From assembly GCF_037646455.1 (NCBI RefSeq), contig NZ_JBBIXN010000003.1, positions 310,001 to 374,000 of the forward strand: a DNA stretch of 64,000 nucleotides. The letters are read 5' to 3'. Below, one piece after another: positions 37,315 to 47,200 of the stretch. How positions within the stretch are numbered: position 1 is the stretch's first letter; the number at the start of each line of letters is the position of its first letter. The notes below the pieces were generated by a model that was not told where the DNA came from, did not search any database, and saw only the letters and a list, made by a program, of their open reading frames with translations. The DNA is from Draconibacterium mangrovi_A. Lineage in GTDB: Bacteria; Bacteroidota; Bacteroidia; Bacteroidales; Prolixibacteraceae. Position numbers and translations under genes: made by a program.

Positions 37315-40300
37315 ATGGAGACATTTTACAAAAAACTTTCAGGAGCCGGAAAAGTTGTTCCTGCCTGGGCAAAATTGCTGTGCCTTTATTGGTGCCGAAT
37401 GTTTGCCGTATTATTTATTTTGCTGTGTTGTACAATGCAGTATGCAAATAGTCAGATCGTCACCGAGGGGCCCGCAGTAAAGGCAAACTTCGGAATTGAT
37501 GCTGATATTTATGCGAACTACTTACTTGATCCTGCTTTGGCTGGAGAAACTGCAGTTGGCACCGACGATTGGTTTGGCGGTCTTTATGGAGGGAATGGAA
37601 TGGCCGTGTTTACCCCTTCCGGAACATTCATTGCTAACATAATCAGTGCGCTTGCAATTGATGAGAATTTAAGTTTTGTTGTCAGGATGGGTGTTCCCCG
37701 AAACTCCGAAATAGAGATTCCTTCTTCTCTTGGAGATACAATTGTATGGATTGACGGAGTGTATGCAAGAGATAACAATACTGCCGGAAATGGGAAAGAC
37801 AGTTCTGCGTTTGCCGGTACGTCGGATAAAAACTTTCAGGATCCATCAACATGGAATACGGGGATTAAAGACCCTTATCAAAAAGGAGATTTAATTGATG
37901 TGTTTGGGCACATGAGAGAAGACCCAAGTGGACAAGTTTGGGGAATAGGAGCTTTCTCCACCCGGTCGAGTTCAGGATCTGTACATGCCGATTTTGAGTT
38001 TTTTGCAAACCAGGTTGGGTATAATGGAATGAATTTTACCAATACCGGCGGTGACCATGGACATACCTCATGGACATTTGATCGTGATAATGATGGGATA
38101 GTATTAACCGCCGGAGACTTGATCGTTAGTATTGATTACGAAAAAGGTGGTGATGATCCCGTGGCCAGTATACGCGTTTGGGTAAGTGAAGATGACTACA
38201 ATTGGGGATTAGCTAATTTTAATGCGAGCTCTTCCTTCAGTTTTACAGGTGCTTTCACTACGGAATCGGGTGCTGGTTTTGGTTATGCCGAAATTCAGCC
38301 GGCAGTTGATGGTGTTGATCCTGCTGCATGGGCGGTGGTAAACGTTGATAGTGTTTCTCCTGCACCTCCGTGGGGTACCCTGGAAGGTCCGCAAGCGGAT
38401 AATAATGATGGCTATCTGCCACTTCAGTTTGCCGAATTTGCTATTAATATGTCGTTTTTAGGATTGGATGCATTTGGAGGAAATGCCTGTAACAAAACTT
38501 TGGGAAGCCTGTTGGTAAAAACCAGAAGTTCGCCAAGTTTTGAATCGGAAATGCATGACTTTGTTGGACCACTGTTGTTTGGTTATGATTTGGAAACCAA
38601 AATTGTGGCAATGCCTCTCGATTCTTGCGATGACGGCGAAAATCAATTTGATTTGATGACAGCTGTAGATAGCTTTGGTGACGGAAATGTAACCTTTTAT
38701 GCTACTAGTGCTGACGCCTTTGCAGATCCTCCTGTAAATGCGATTTCTTCAAACCAAACTTTACCTGTAGGAGATACCATGTTTTGGGCTCGCAGTTCAA
38801 ATCCAGATGATGAAAGTTGTTTTGCTGTAGATTCTTTTATGGTAACTGTTCACGATAACCCGGTTTGTAATGTTACAGCTACGGATGAAACTTACTTTAA
38901 TGCCGGAAATGGAACTGCAAAAGTGACTGTTACTGGAGGTGAAGGCCCTTATACTTATTTATGGGTGCCAAGTAACGGCGGTACTATTGGTGGAGGCCAG
39001 AATTCGGATAGTATTTATGGGTTAACAGACGGCAGATACGATGTTTATATTACCGATGCGAATGGTTGTACAACTGATTGCTATGGTGAGGTTTTATGGA
39101 CTCCAACAGCTCCAACATGTGCCGTATTTACGGTTGATGTTGAATGTTATGGTGCAGAAACTGGTATCGCATGGGCAGAAGTAACACCTTCTGATACGAT
39201 TGGATATCCACCTTATACATACATTTGGTACAAAGATGCAGTAGCTTTTGATACAACGATAACTCCAAATCTGGTAGATACCATGTTTAACCTTGGAGCC
39301 GGAATTTATGATGTTGAAGTGTTTAACGCTGTTGATCCCAATGGATCATTTTGTGGCGATACTATTTTCCAACCGGATCCAAATCCTGTTTATGTTGAAT
39401 GTTCAGATTATAGCATGGATGGTTGTCAGGGGCAATCTGCAGTTGATGCAAACTTTGGAAATTGGTTAGATACGGTTTTCATGGTTTCCGGTGGAACAGA
39501 TCCTCTTGATACGGTATTTCATATTAACGATATTGAAGTAGATCCGGATACCGTTGATGCACCGGATTACTGTGGCGGTACCGTCACAATTCGAATGATT
39601 GTAACTGATTATTGCGGATTAAAGGATACTTGTGATGCGACATTTACGGTTAATTCGGACAATACTCCACCAGTAATTTCGGGAGTTGAGGCTGACACTA
39701 CCATAGAATGTCCTTCGGTTCCTGAATGGAGCACGCCAACAGCGCTTGATGCTTGTTTTGGAGAAGTAACTCCAACCATGTCCGATGATACAACGTCTTA
39801 CGCTTGTCCACTGGTCATAACCCGTACCTGGAAAGCAATCGATGCGTGTGGCAACAGTTCAACAGCAAGTCAGACGATCACAGTTATAGACACTACACCA
39901 CCGGTATTCAGTGGAGTAGGTGCTGATGCAGAGATCGAATGTCCGGATGAACCAGTATGGAGCACACCAACGGCAAATGATGTATGCGACGGAGCCATCA
40001 CACCAACAATGGTTGATGACACGACATCCTATTCATGTCCATTGGTAATCACCCGTACCTGGAAAGCCATCGATGCATGTGGCAACAGTTCTACAGCAAG
40101 TCAGACGATCACAGTTATAGACACTACGCCACCGGTATTCAGTGGAGTAGGTGCTGATGCAGAGATCGAATGTCCGAATGAGCCGGTATGGAGCACACCA
40201 ACCGCAAATGATGTATGCGACGGAGCCATCACACCAACAATGGTTGATGATACGACTTCATATTCATGTCCTTTGGTAATCACCCGTACGTGGAAAGCCA

Positions 40301-42210
40301 TCGATGCCTGTGGCAACAGTTCAACAGCAAGTCAGACGATCACAGTTATAGACACTACGCCACCGGTATTCAGTGGAGTAGGTGCTGATGCAGAGATCGA
40401 ATGTCCGGATGAGCCGGTATGGAGCACACCAACAGCAAATGATGTATGCGACGGAGCAATCACACCAACAATGGTTGATGACACGACTTCCTATTCATGT
40501 CCATTGGTAATAACCCGTACCTGGAAAGCCATCGATGCCTGTGGTAACAGTTCAACAGCGAGCCAGACGATCACAGTTTTAGACACTACGCCACCGGTAT
40601 TCAGTGGAGTAGGTGCTGATGCAGAGATCGAATGTCCGGATGAGCCGGTATGGAGCACACCAACAGCAAATGATGTATGCGACGGAGCAATCACACCAAC
40701 AATGGTTGATGACACGACTTCCTATTCATGTCCATTGGTAATAACCCGTACCTGGAAAGCCATCGATGCCTGTGGTAACAGTTCGACAGCGAGCCAGACA
40801 ATCACAGTAATCGATACAACACCACCTGTTATCACGGGAGTTGACGCCGACACTACGATAGAATGTCCGAGTGTACCAGAATGGAGTAGTCCTACAGCTA
40901 GTGATGTATGTGACGGAGATATCACGCCAACAATGGTTGATGACACAACGAATTATTCATGTCCATTGGTAATTACCCGTACCTGGAAGGCCATCGATGC
41001 CTGTGGTAACAGTTCGACAGCGAGTCAGACGATCACAGTTATAGACACCACGCCACCGGTAATTACCATTACCGTAGTTATGGATTCCACCTGTAACTCG
41101 GATCCGGTAGCTACGGCTACCTATACTGACGAATGTTCAGATGGAGGCAGTATAACACCATCAATTCGTGTGGTACCGATCGATCCTTCAGATCCGAATC
41201 AATGTGATGAGTACTGGATATTTACATTCACTGCAAAGGATGATTGCGAAAATACTTCTACTGCAGTTGATACCTTATACAGGTTCACAGAATCGGAAGG
41301 CGATTGTGAAACAGCATTTGGACGTTTGCCGGAACCGGATTTGAATGTAGATCTGGATCAAACGCCATATACCACCGAAATTGGTGCAAAATGCTTCCTG
41401 GACGAACCTGACACCGCGGTATTTAACCGCTGGGGATGGACAAACAGGATCCTGGCTGACGGAGATTCAACCTATACTCTGGATGTTTATGCCGGCGCCG
41501 GTCAGTGCGACCTTAGTAAAGGTACCTACGTTGGAACCGTTGATTTAAGCTTCGCCTTCGGAGGCACTAACACCATGTTTGTCGACTTCGATTTGCTGGA
41601 AGGTTATGTATTAACCGAAGCACATATTTATGCAGGTACTCCAATGTATCCTCAGAAGAAGAATGGGAAACACAAAGGTGAATATACCGTGGCTCCGGGA
41701 CAATATACCGTAGTTTGGGAGAACGATGGTTCTACCGGCGGCATAGAAGTTGACATCACCAATGTGCCGGAAGGAGCCTATATCTGGGTAATCGTCCATT
41801 CTGTGGTATGCATACCTACATGCGACTGTCCGGAAACAGTCAGACCTGAAGTTACATTACTGGCAGCTCAGGACGGTGACTTCGAAACCGTTAGAGTTAG
41901 AGGTAATAAGAAGAGCGCAGAAATTACCACTGGTATTGGTGAATTCGAAGAAGGAGAATTGAAAGTATTCCCGAATCCGTTTACCGAGAAGGTAACGTTC
42001 GAATTTGTTTCTGCAAAAGATGCTTACGGAACGCTTGATATATACAGCTTAACCGGACAACGTGTTGCGCGCATACTCGAGCGCCAGGTAATAGCCGGTG
42101 AATTGAACAAGGTATTCTACGAACCGGATCACGATGTTACGGGTGTATACCTCTATCGTCTTGATCTGGACGGAGATGTTCAGGTTGGAAGGATTATTTA
42201 CAAAAAATAA
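37315..42210 (+). CDS. giant T9SS-exported repeat protein 1
   Basis: A 1631-residue secreted protein. A long signal sequence (hydrophobic core about residues 28-45) precedes a beta-rich N-terminal region, then cysteine-containing segments (SprB-like, around 520-610), six tandem 77-residue HYR-like repeats (about residues 784-1245, each with IECP, TRTWKAIDACGNSS and TPPV), an unnamed 150-residue domain (ETAFG...WGW...QC, about 1335-1510) shared with giant protein 4, and a type A T9SS sorting tail beginning LKVFPNPF at about 1546. It is expected to be exported through T9SS and fixed to or released from the surface, perhaps as an adhesin. The start ATG lies just after a conserved leader. Confidence 0.88.
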   Translation: METFYKKLSGAGKVVPAWAKLLCLYWCRMFAVLFILLCCTMQYANSQIVTEGPAVKANFGIDADIYANYLLDPALAGETAVGTDDWFGGLYGGNGMAVFTPSGTFIANIISALAIDENLSFVVRMGVPRNSEIEIPSSLGDTIVWIDGVYARDNNTAGNGKDSSAFAGTSDKNFQDPSTWNTGIKDPYQKGDLIDVFGHMREDPSGQVWGIGAFSTRSSSGSVHADFEFFANQVGYNGMNFTNTGGDHGHTSWTFDRDNDGIVLTAGDLIVSIDYEKGGDDPVASIRVWVSEDDYNWGLANFNASSSFSFTGAFTTESGAGFGYAEIQPAVDGVDPAAWAVVNVDSVSPAPPWGTLEGPQADNNDGYLPLQFAEFAINMSFLGLDAFGGNACNKTLGSLLVKTRSSPSFESEMHDFVGPLLFGYDLETKIVAMPLDSCDDGENQFDLMTAVDSFGDGNVTFYATSADAFADPPVNAISSNQTLPVGDTMFWARSSNPDDESCFAVDSFMVTVHDNPVCNVTATDETYFNAGNGTAKVTVTGGEGPYTYLWVPSNGGTIGGGQNSDSIYGLTDGRYDVYITDANGCTTDCYGEVLWTPTAPTCAVFTVDVECYGAETGIAWAEVTPSDTIGYPPYTYIWYKDAVAFDTTITPNLVDTMFNLGAGIYDVEVFNAVDPNGSFCGDTIFQPDPNPVYVECSDYSMDGCQGQSAVDANFGNWLDTVFMVSGGTDPLDTVFHINDIEVDPDTVDAPDYCGGTVTIRMIVTDYCGLKDTCDATFTVNSDNTPPVISGVEADTTIECPSVPEWSTPTALDACFGEVTPTMSDDTTSYACPLVITRTWKAIDACGNSSTASQTITVIDTTPPVFSGVGADAEIECPDEPVWSTPTANDVCDGAITPTMVDDTTSYSCPLVITRTWKAIDACGNSSTASQTITVIDTTPPVFSGVGADAEIECPNEPVWSTPTANDVCDGAITPTMVDDTTSYSCPLVITRTWKAIDACGNSSTASQTITVIDTTPPVFSGVGADAEIECPDEPVWSTPTANDVCDGAITPTMVDDTTSYSCPLVITRTWKAIDACGNSSTASQTITVLDTTPPVFSGVGADAEIECPDEPVWSTPTANDVCDGAITPTMVDDTTSYSCPLVITRTWKAIDACGNSSTASQTITVIDTTPPVITGVDADTTIECPSVPEWSSPTASDVCDGDITPTMVDDTTNYSCPLVITRTWKAIDACGNSSTASQTITVIDTTPPVITITVVMDSTCNSDPVATATYTDECSDGGSITPSIRVVPIDPSDPNQCDEYWIFTFTAKDDCENTSTAVDTLYRFTESEGDCETAFGRLPEPDLNVDLDQTPYTTEIGAKCFLDEPDTAVFNRWGWTNRILADGDSTYTLDVYAGAGQCDLSKGTYVGTVDLSFAFGGTNTMFVDFDLLEGYVLTEAHIYAGTPMYPQKKNGKHKGEYTVAPGQYTVVWENDGSTGGIEVDITNVPEGAYIWVIVHSVVCIPTCDCPETVRPEVTLLAAQDGDFETVRVRGNKKSAEITTGIGEFEEGELKVFPNPFTEKVTFEFVSAKDAYGTLDIYSLTGQRVARILERQVIAGELNKVFYEPDHDVTGVYLYRLDLDGDVQVGRIIYKK
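39664..41049 (+). repeat. six tandem 231-base repeats encoding HYR-like domains
   Basis: The unit starts at 39664, 39895, 40126, 40357, 40588 and 40819; each is 77 codons. Copies 2-5 are almost identical in DNA, while copies 1 and 6 differ and resemble each other (DTTIECPSVPEWS). This points to recent homogenisation or expansion from the middle. Confidence 0.9.
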
Positions 42211-42322
42211 TTTGACCCTTATTTTTTATCAAATAACTAAAGTGTTCTGCTTTAGGTTGAGGATAATACCTCAATAGAATTACAGAAGAGGCCGGCTGTC
42301 AGCGTCGGCCTCTTCCATTTTT
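42210..42322 (+). terminator. structured 3' UTR and terminator of giant gene 1
   Basis: Four successive hairpins follow the stop: ATTTGA/TCAAAT (42210-42234), CTAAAG/CTTTAG (42237-42255), TTGAGG/CCTCAA (42257-42274) and GAAGAGGCCGGC/GTCGGCCTCTTC (42285-42315) with a T-tract. The set is conserved after giant genes 3 and 4. Confidence 0.8.
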
Positions 42323-42490
42323 TGAATTGCATTGTTACCCTCATCCAACTCATTTATTCCGATGCCGGATAGTTACACTTGAGCTGATTAATTACAATAG
42401 AAATGAAACGAATCTCATTCATTATGGCAGATCTTATATTTCGTAAGTTGTCAAAAAAAGTAGTTACATATTTCCTTCAAAAAAATATAC

Positions 42491-42535
42491 CGGGAATTAC
42501 CTATTGACTTATATGTATCTTTTTGCGTAAATTAC
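42491..42535 (+). promoter_or_regulatory. promoter and operator candidate of LuxR regulator 1
   Basis: CGGGAATTACCTATTG overlaps the -33 ATTG (42503-42506); 21 bases later comes TAAATTAC (42528). A further ATTACGTATA follows at 42531. The 5' leader would be about 185 bases. Confidence 0.5.
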
Positions 42536-42720
42536 GTATAAGAAATTACTTACTACGCACAAACAATTTCATGGATGACTTATCGGGCTGATTGGTAGAT
42601 ATGTACAATCTGTTTAACGGTTATATCCAGTATATTCAGATTTATTGATTTAAAATAAGGGATATCAATAGTTAGGTAGATTGATGTAAATGTGTTTTTA
42701 ACATTTTAATATCAATCGTC

Positions 42721-43350
42721 ATGTGTAAAATTGCTGTATTAGAGAGGTTTACACTTCTTGGATCGGGTATCGCATCCATTCTGAGTAATGAAAAAGACTG
42801 CCAGGTAATTTTAGCGAAAACCAGGGAGGAGTTGGTACGAAAGCTTGATGGCACCATTCCGGATGTGATCATAATCGATATAATTCATAACGAAAATTCA
42901 GGTTTCAAACCCTTAAAAAGATTTCGGAATATCTTTCCGCATGTTCCCGTACTGTTAGTTGTAAGTGCGAGTTATGCCGACTGTTTCGAAGAATATATTC
43001 GATTGGGAGTGAAGGGATTTATCTTTGATAGTTCCGACAGGGATGAATTGCTTAACGCCATAAGAAAGTTAAAGAAGGGCGGGGAATACTTTACGGATAA
43101 AGTCTGGAAGATCTTTAAAAGTTCAATTCAATCGAGGAAACATAAGCCGATAGATCAAAAACTGACAGACCGGGAAGTTGCTGTCCTGAAACTTTTTTCC
43201 AGTGGGTTGACTTACAAGGAAATAGGATCGGAGTTAAGTATTAGTCCGCGTACTGTAGAAACCCATAAACGTAACATACTTTCAAAACTTAAGATCAACT
43301 CAACTGCCGATATGGTGAAGTATGCATATCGCAATAAAATTCTTATTTAA
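42721..43350 (+). CDS. LuxR-type response regulator 1 with atypical receiver
   Basis: A 209-residue two-domain regulator: receiver (residues 1-118) and GerE/LuxR helix-turn-helix (about 146-205, LTDREVAVLKLFSSGLTYKEIG...SPRTVETHKRNIL). The phosphoacceptor Asp (D53) and Ser (S82) are present, but the usual acidic pair is reduced to one Glu (VLERF) and the conserved Lys is Asp (D103 in GFIFDSS), so phosphorylation may not control it normally. Paralogues lie at 50303 and 59981. It follows giant gene 1; no giant gene follows it on the same strand. No partner kinase is nearby. Confidence 0.88.
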   Translation: MCKIAVLERFTLLGSGIASILSNEKDCQVILAKTREELVRKLDGTIPDVIIIDIIHNENSGFKPLKRFRNIFPHVPVLLVVSASYADCFEEYIRLGVKGFIFDSSDRDELLNAIRKLKKGGEYFTDKVWKIFKSSIQSRKHKPIDQKLTDREVAVLKLFSSGLTYKEIGSELSISPRTVETHKRNILSKLKINSTADMVKYAYRNKILI

Positions 43351-44154
43351 ATCAGTGAGACTCTAATTTCAGAATCCGTCAACCGACGGAGAACTGAAAT
43401 TATGAAGTCGAACTGATCCCGATGCATAGCCATCGGGATCTAATGGATTCTATTCCCCGCCCCTTGGGGTGAATCGAGAAACATCATACTTTGTGATACC
43501 CCGCTGCTCTGCGGCGGGGTAGTTCATTTCTTGGAGATAGACTTTCAGAAAAAACAATCATGATTCCCGGGAATCACCAGCAGAAATGAAAGTAGTTGTA
43601 AGTTGCTACTCATTTACCCTCTCTCCTGTTCCCGTCCGACAGGTTCATCCGGGCGGGTCTCCCTTCCGGAATCTACTCTTTGTTTACATTTTTTTGATTG
43701 TCTGATTAAATATTGGCCAATATTATTTCGTCCGGGACAACGAACAATCACTAAGCAACTTTCTTCGCCGGACGAGATGCGGGCTGTTAACCGGCCCGGC
43801 GCTTCCCGTCAAAAGCCGGGCAGGCGCACCGGGTTATTCACATTCGACACTTTCAGTGTCATTTTATATTCACCCCGGAAGGGTGAAACAATAATAACCG
43901 CGGGTAAACGAACGTAGAGAGTGAAACCCGTGGTATTGATCAGTATCAGGGATAGGCGCAAACACCCCGCAGTTCAGAGATTTAAAGTTATTTGCGCCGT
44001 ATTGCCATCGTGAAGTTGAAATAATTGTCCCAAAATATTTGTGTATAGAGGGTAGCTGCGCGCGGAGAGGGACGATCCCGAGTACTCGGGATCATGGTGA
44101 GTCAATAATACTTGATTCTACTATGATAACAAATTATTGCACAACCAGACTTTT
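43351..44154. other. gene-free stretch rich in REP-like hairpins
   Basis: No believable gene. Palindromes include GATCCCGATG/CATCGGGATC (43417-43441), CCCCGC..GCGGCGGGG (about 43499-43521), a perfect 16-base palindrome TGATTCCCGGGAATCA at 43561, and CACCCCGGAAGGGTG (43872-43886) with a nearby CGCGGGT/ACCCGTGG pair. These resemble REP-type intergenic elements common in Bacteroidota. The 104-codon frame at 43603 is an artefact of these repeats. Confidence 0.6.
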
Positions 44155-44199
44155 AAAAAAAAGCAGGATGTGTCATGAAAAATCAGACAATCCTGCTTT
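44155..44199 (-). terminator. terminator of the giant protease gene
   Basis: AAAGCAGGAT (44160-44169) and ATCCTGCTTT (44190-44199) form a 10-base-pair stem; on the minus strand a T-run follows. It lies 24 bases past the stop. Confidence 0.85.
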
Positions 44200-44222
44200 A
44201 AATAAAAGTGCCCTTATTACTG

Positions 44223-47200
44223 TTACTTTTTAATAATTTTTTCAGTGTATTGGTGTCCCTGAGAGCTTACAACAACGATGTAAAGACCGGGAGACTGATC
44301 ATACAGATCAATGGTGCTCATCGTATTTGTTATAAAGTCTTCCATGATCTTTGCCCCAATTGAATTATAGACTGCATAGGAATCCGTTTCTCCAATTGCA
44401 GAAATCCGCAGGGTAACGTTGTTTTCAGTCGGATTTGGATAAACCGATAAGAAGGTTTTATCTTCCGGCGCAAACAGATCTGCACTTGAGCCCGGCATTG
44501 ATGAACCGGGAGCTGCTCCTCCAAAGGAGACTTCATAATCTTCCACCTCACCCTCAAAATCATCATCACAGGCAGCCGGAGTTTTTCCGGTTTTCATACT
44601 CACTCGCATCCGGGTAACTCCATAAGCATAGTCAGGGATCGTGATGTTGGAAATTACATCGCCTTTATTATTATTGGCTGCAAGAACCGTTTCATCTGCA
44701 TCGTCAAAATCCCCGTCATGATTGAAATCGATCCATATTCTCCAGAAATTACGCGAGCTGGTAAGCGATGGAATAAGTGTGATATCATAGCTTTGTCCCG
44801 GAAGCATATCGATGCTCACATTCGAGAAAGAGTATCCATCGTCGGTCAATGATTCATAACCAGTATTATTGATCATTACGCTTTCAATATAGTTACTCGT
44901 ACTGTTCAAATTAACAGGTGTACAGTAGGCAACTTCTCCCTGAGCCAGTACGGTAATTACACCCGTTTTTGTGTCTGAACCATAACTGTTTGTTGCGGTG
45001 AACGTTACATTGTACGTCCCGGCGCTTGAATAAGTGACCGTTGGATTCTGACTGGTTGATGTTGCCGGATTTCCTCCAGCAAATGTCCAGGCCCAGGATG
45101 TTGGAGTATAGGCTGAAATATCGGAAAACTGTACGCTTTCCCCAGCATTAATGGTATAAAGATTGGCGGCAAATTCGGCCACCGGTGCCAGAGGCTGAGG
45201 TGCCATAATCTGAACAGTATAATCTTCCACTTCACCAAGGTCTATGTACCCACATGCCGTTGGATCTGATTTTCCCATGGCAACACGCATTCGGGTTGTC
45301 AGGTCCAGGTTGTCAGGAATTGTGATTGATCCGCTAACCGCCGATTTGCTTTTTGAGGCAGTGAATACTTTTTCATCGTCAGTGAAATCCATATTCTGAT
45401 CGTAGTCGATCCAGACTGTCCAGTATTCAAATTTATCGCGTGAACTAAATCCCGGTGCCAGTTCTATGGCATAATTTGATCCTGATTCCAGCGTAAATGT
45501 TGTGTTTGTAAAGTCGGCATATCCTCCATTCGATCCCGATGTTTTTATAGTATTTCCGATCGAGATCTTTGTTATCCATTCTTCACTTGCAACAGGCGAT
45601 GGGATACAATACTCCGGTATAGCCTGTTCAACCTGAATGTAATTCTCAATGGTTTTGGTGTCGTTACCGCCTTTGTTGGATACGGTTAACGTTACTTTGT
45701 AACTGTTCGGATTTCTGTAAGTTACTTTCGGATTGGCTTCTGTTGAAGTTGCGGGTTCGCCGCCTTCAAATTGCCAGTACCAGGTATCCGGACTGTTATT
45801 AGACTTATCAGTAAAGTCCACCTGCCCTCCTTCTGTAATCAGTGTTTGATCTGCAGTAAAATCTGCAACAGGAGGAGTTACCGGCTCGTTAACTGTTATA
45901 ACGCCGCTGTATGATTTGGTATCGGAACCGTCGTCATTTGTAACCGTTAAGCTAACTCCATAGTTTCCGGCTGTATTGTAGGTGATTGTTGGATTTTGTG
46001 CGGTTGATACATCAGGTGTTCCACCTGTAAAAGTCCACGACCACGAAGTCGGAGAATTTGTCGATTCATCTGTGAACGAGATGGATTCACCGGCATCAAT
46101 TGTTTGTGCACTGTATGAGAATGCCGCAACCGGAGGATATGTAACAACCGGTTGTGTGGTAACCTCGATAAAGCCATTTAATGTCAGCGTGCCTGTGCCG
46201 TCAGCATTGGTGGCAGTTAAAGTAACATTGTAAGTTCCGGCCGTATTATACACAATAGTCGGATCCTGCTCGTTCGAACTGCCTGGTGTTCCACCCGGGA
46301 ATTCCCAGTACCATTCATCCGGATTATTGGTCGAAAGATCAGTAAAATTAATAATGGTTCCTTCGGTAACCGATGTCTGACTGGCCGTGAAATTAACAAC
46401 CGGCGGAGCAGGTTCAGCAACAGTAATATAAGAAGCAATCGTTTTTGTATCTGATCCATCGTCGTTTGCAGCGGTAAGTGTTACTGCATAAGTTCCGGCT
46501 GTATTATAAGTGATTGTGGGATGCTGTGCGCTTGATGTCGACGGACTGCCACCGGTAAAAGTCCAGTTCCAAGTGGTGGGAGTATTGGTCGATTGATCGG
46601 TAAACGAAACGCTTTCTCCTTCTTTTATATTGGTAACATCTGCGACAAATGCTGCTACCGGAGGCGTAGGAATACGATCAACTGTAATAAAGCCGGTCGC
46701 AGTTTTGGTATCTGAACCGCCTGAATTTGTTGCGGTCAGGCTTACATTGAAAGTTCCCGGAGTATTAAATTTGACTACCGGATTCTTTGCCGTTGAGGTA
46801 GAAGGAGTACCGCCTTCGAATGTCCAGCTCCAGGAAGTTGGTGTATTGGTGGACAGATCAGAGAATGTAACTGATTCGCCTGCAGTAATCGTACTTTGAT
46901 TTGCAGAGAAATTTGCAACAGGTGCAATAACCGGAGCATTCACCCGAATGTAATCCGTCATTATTTTGGTGTCTGATCCGTCGGCATTGCCTGCAGTTAA
47001 AGTCACATTATAAGTACCTGCGGTACTGTAAGTAACTGTTGGATTCTGAGCCGTTGATGTGGCCGGAGATCCTCCCTCAAAGGTCCAACTCCAGGTTGTG
47101 GGTGTATTGGTAGAAGCATCAGTAAAAGAGACAGATTCACCTTCTGTGATTATTGAATTATCGGCAGTAAAGTTGGCAACCGGCGCATTTGTTAATGGCG

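Noticed and set aside
39664..41049. CRISPR-like regular repeats
   Set aside because: The 231-base period is an in-frame protein repeat with no spacers; no cas genes occur in the window.
43603..43917. 104-codon ORF
   Set aside because: It spans several REP-like palindromes, and its Pro/Arg-rich translation mirrors the repeats instead of a protein.
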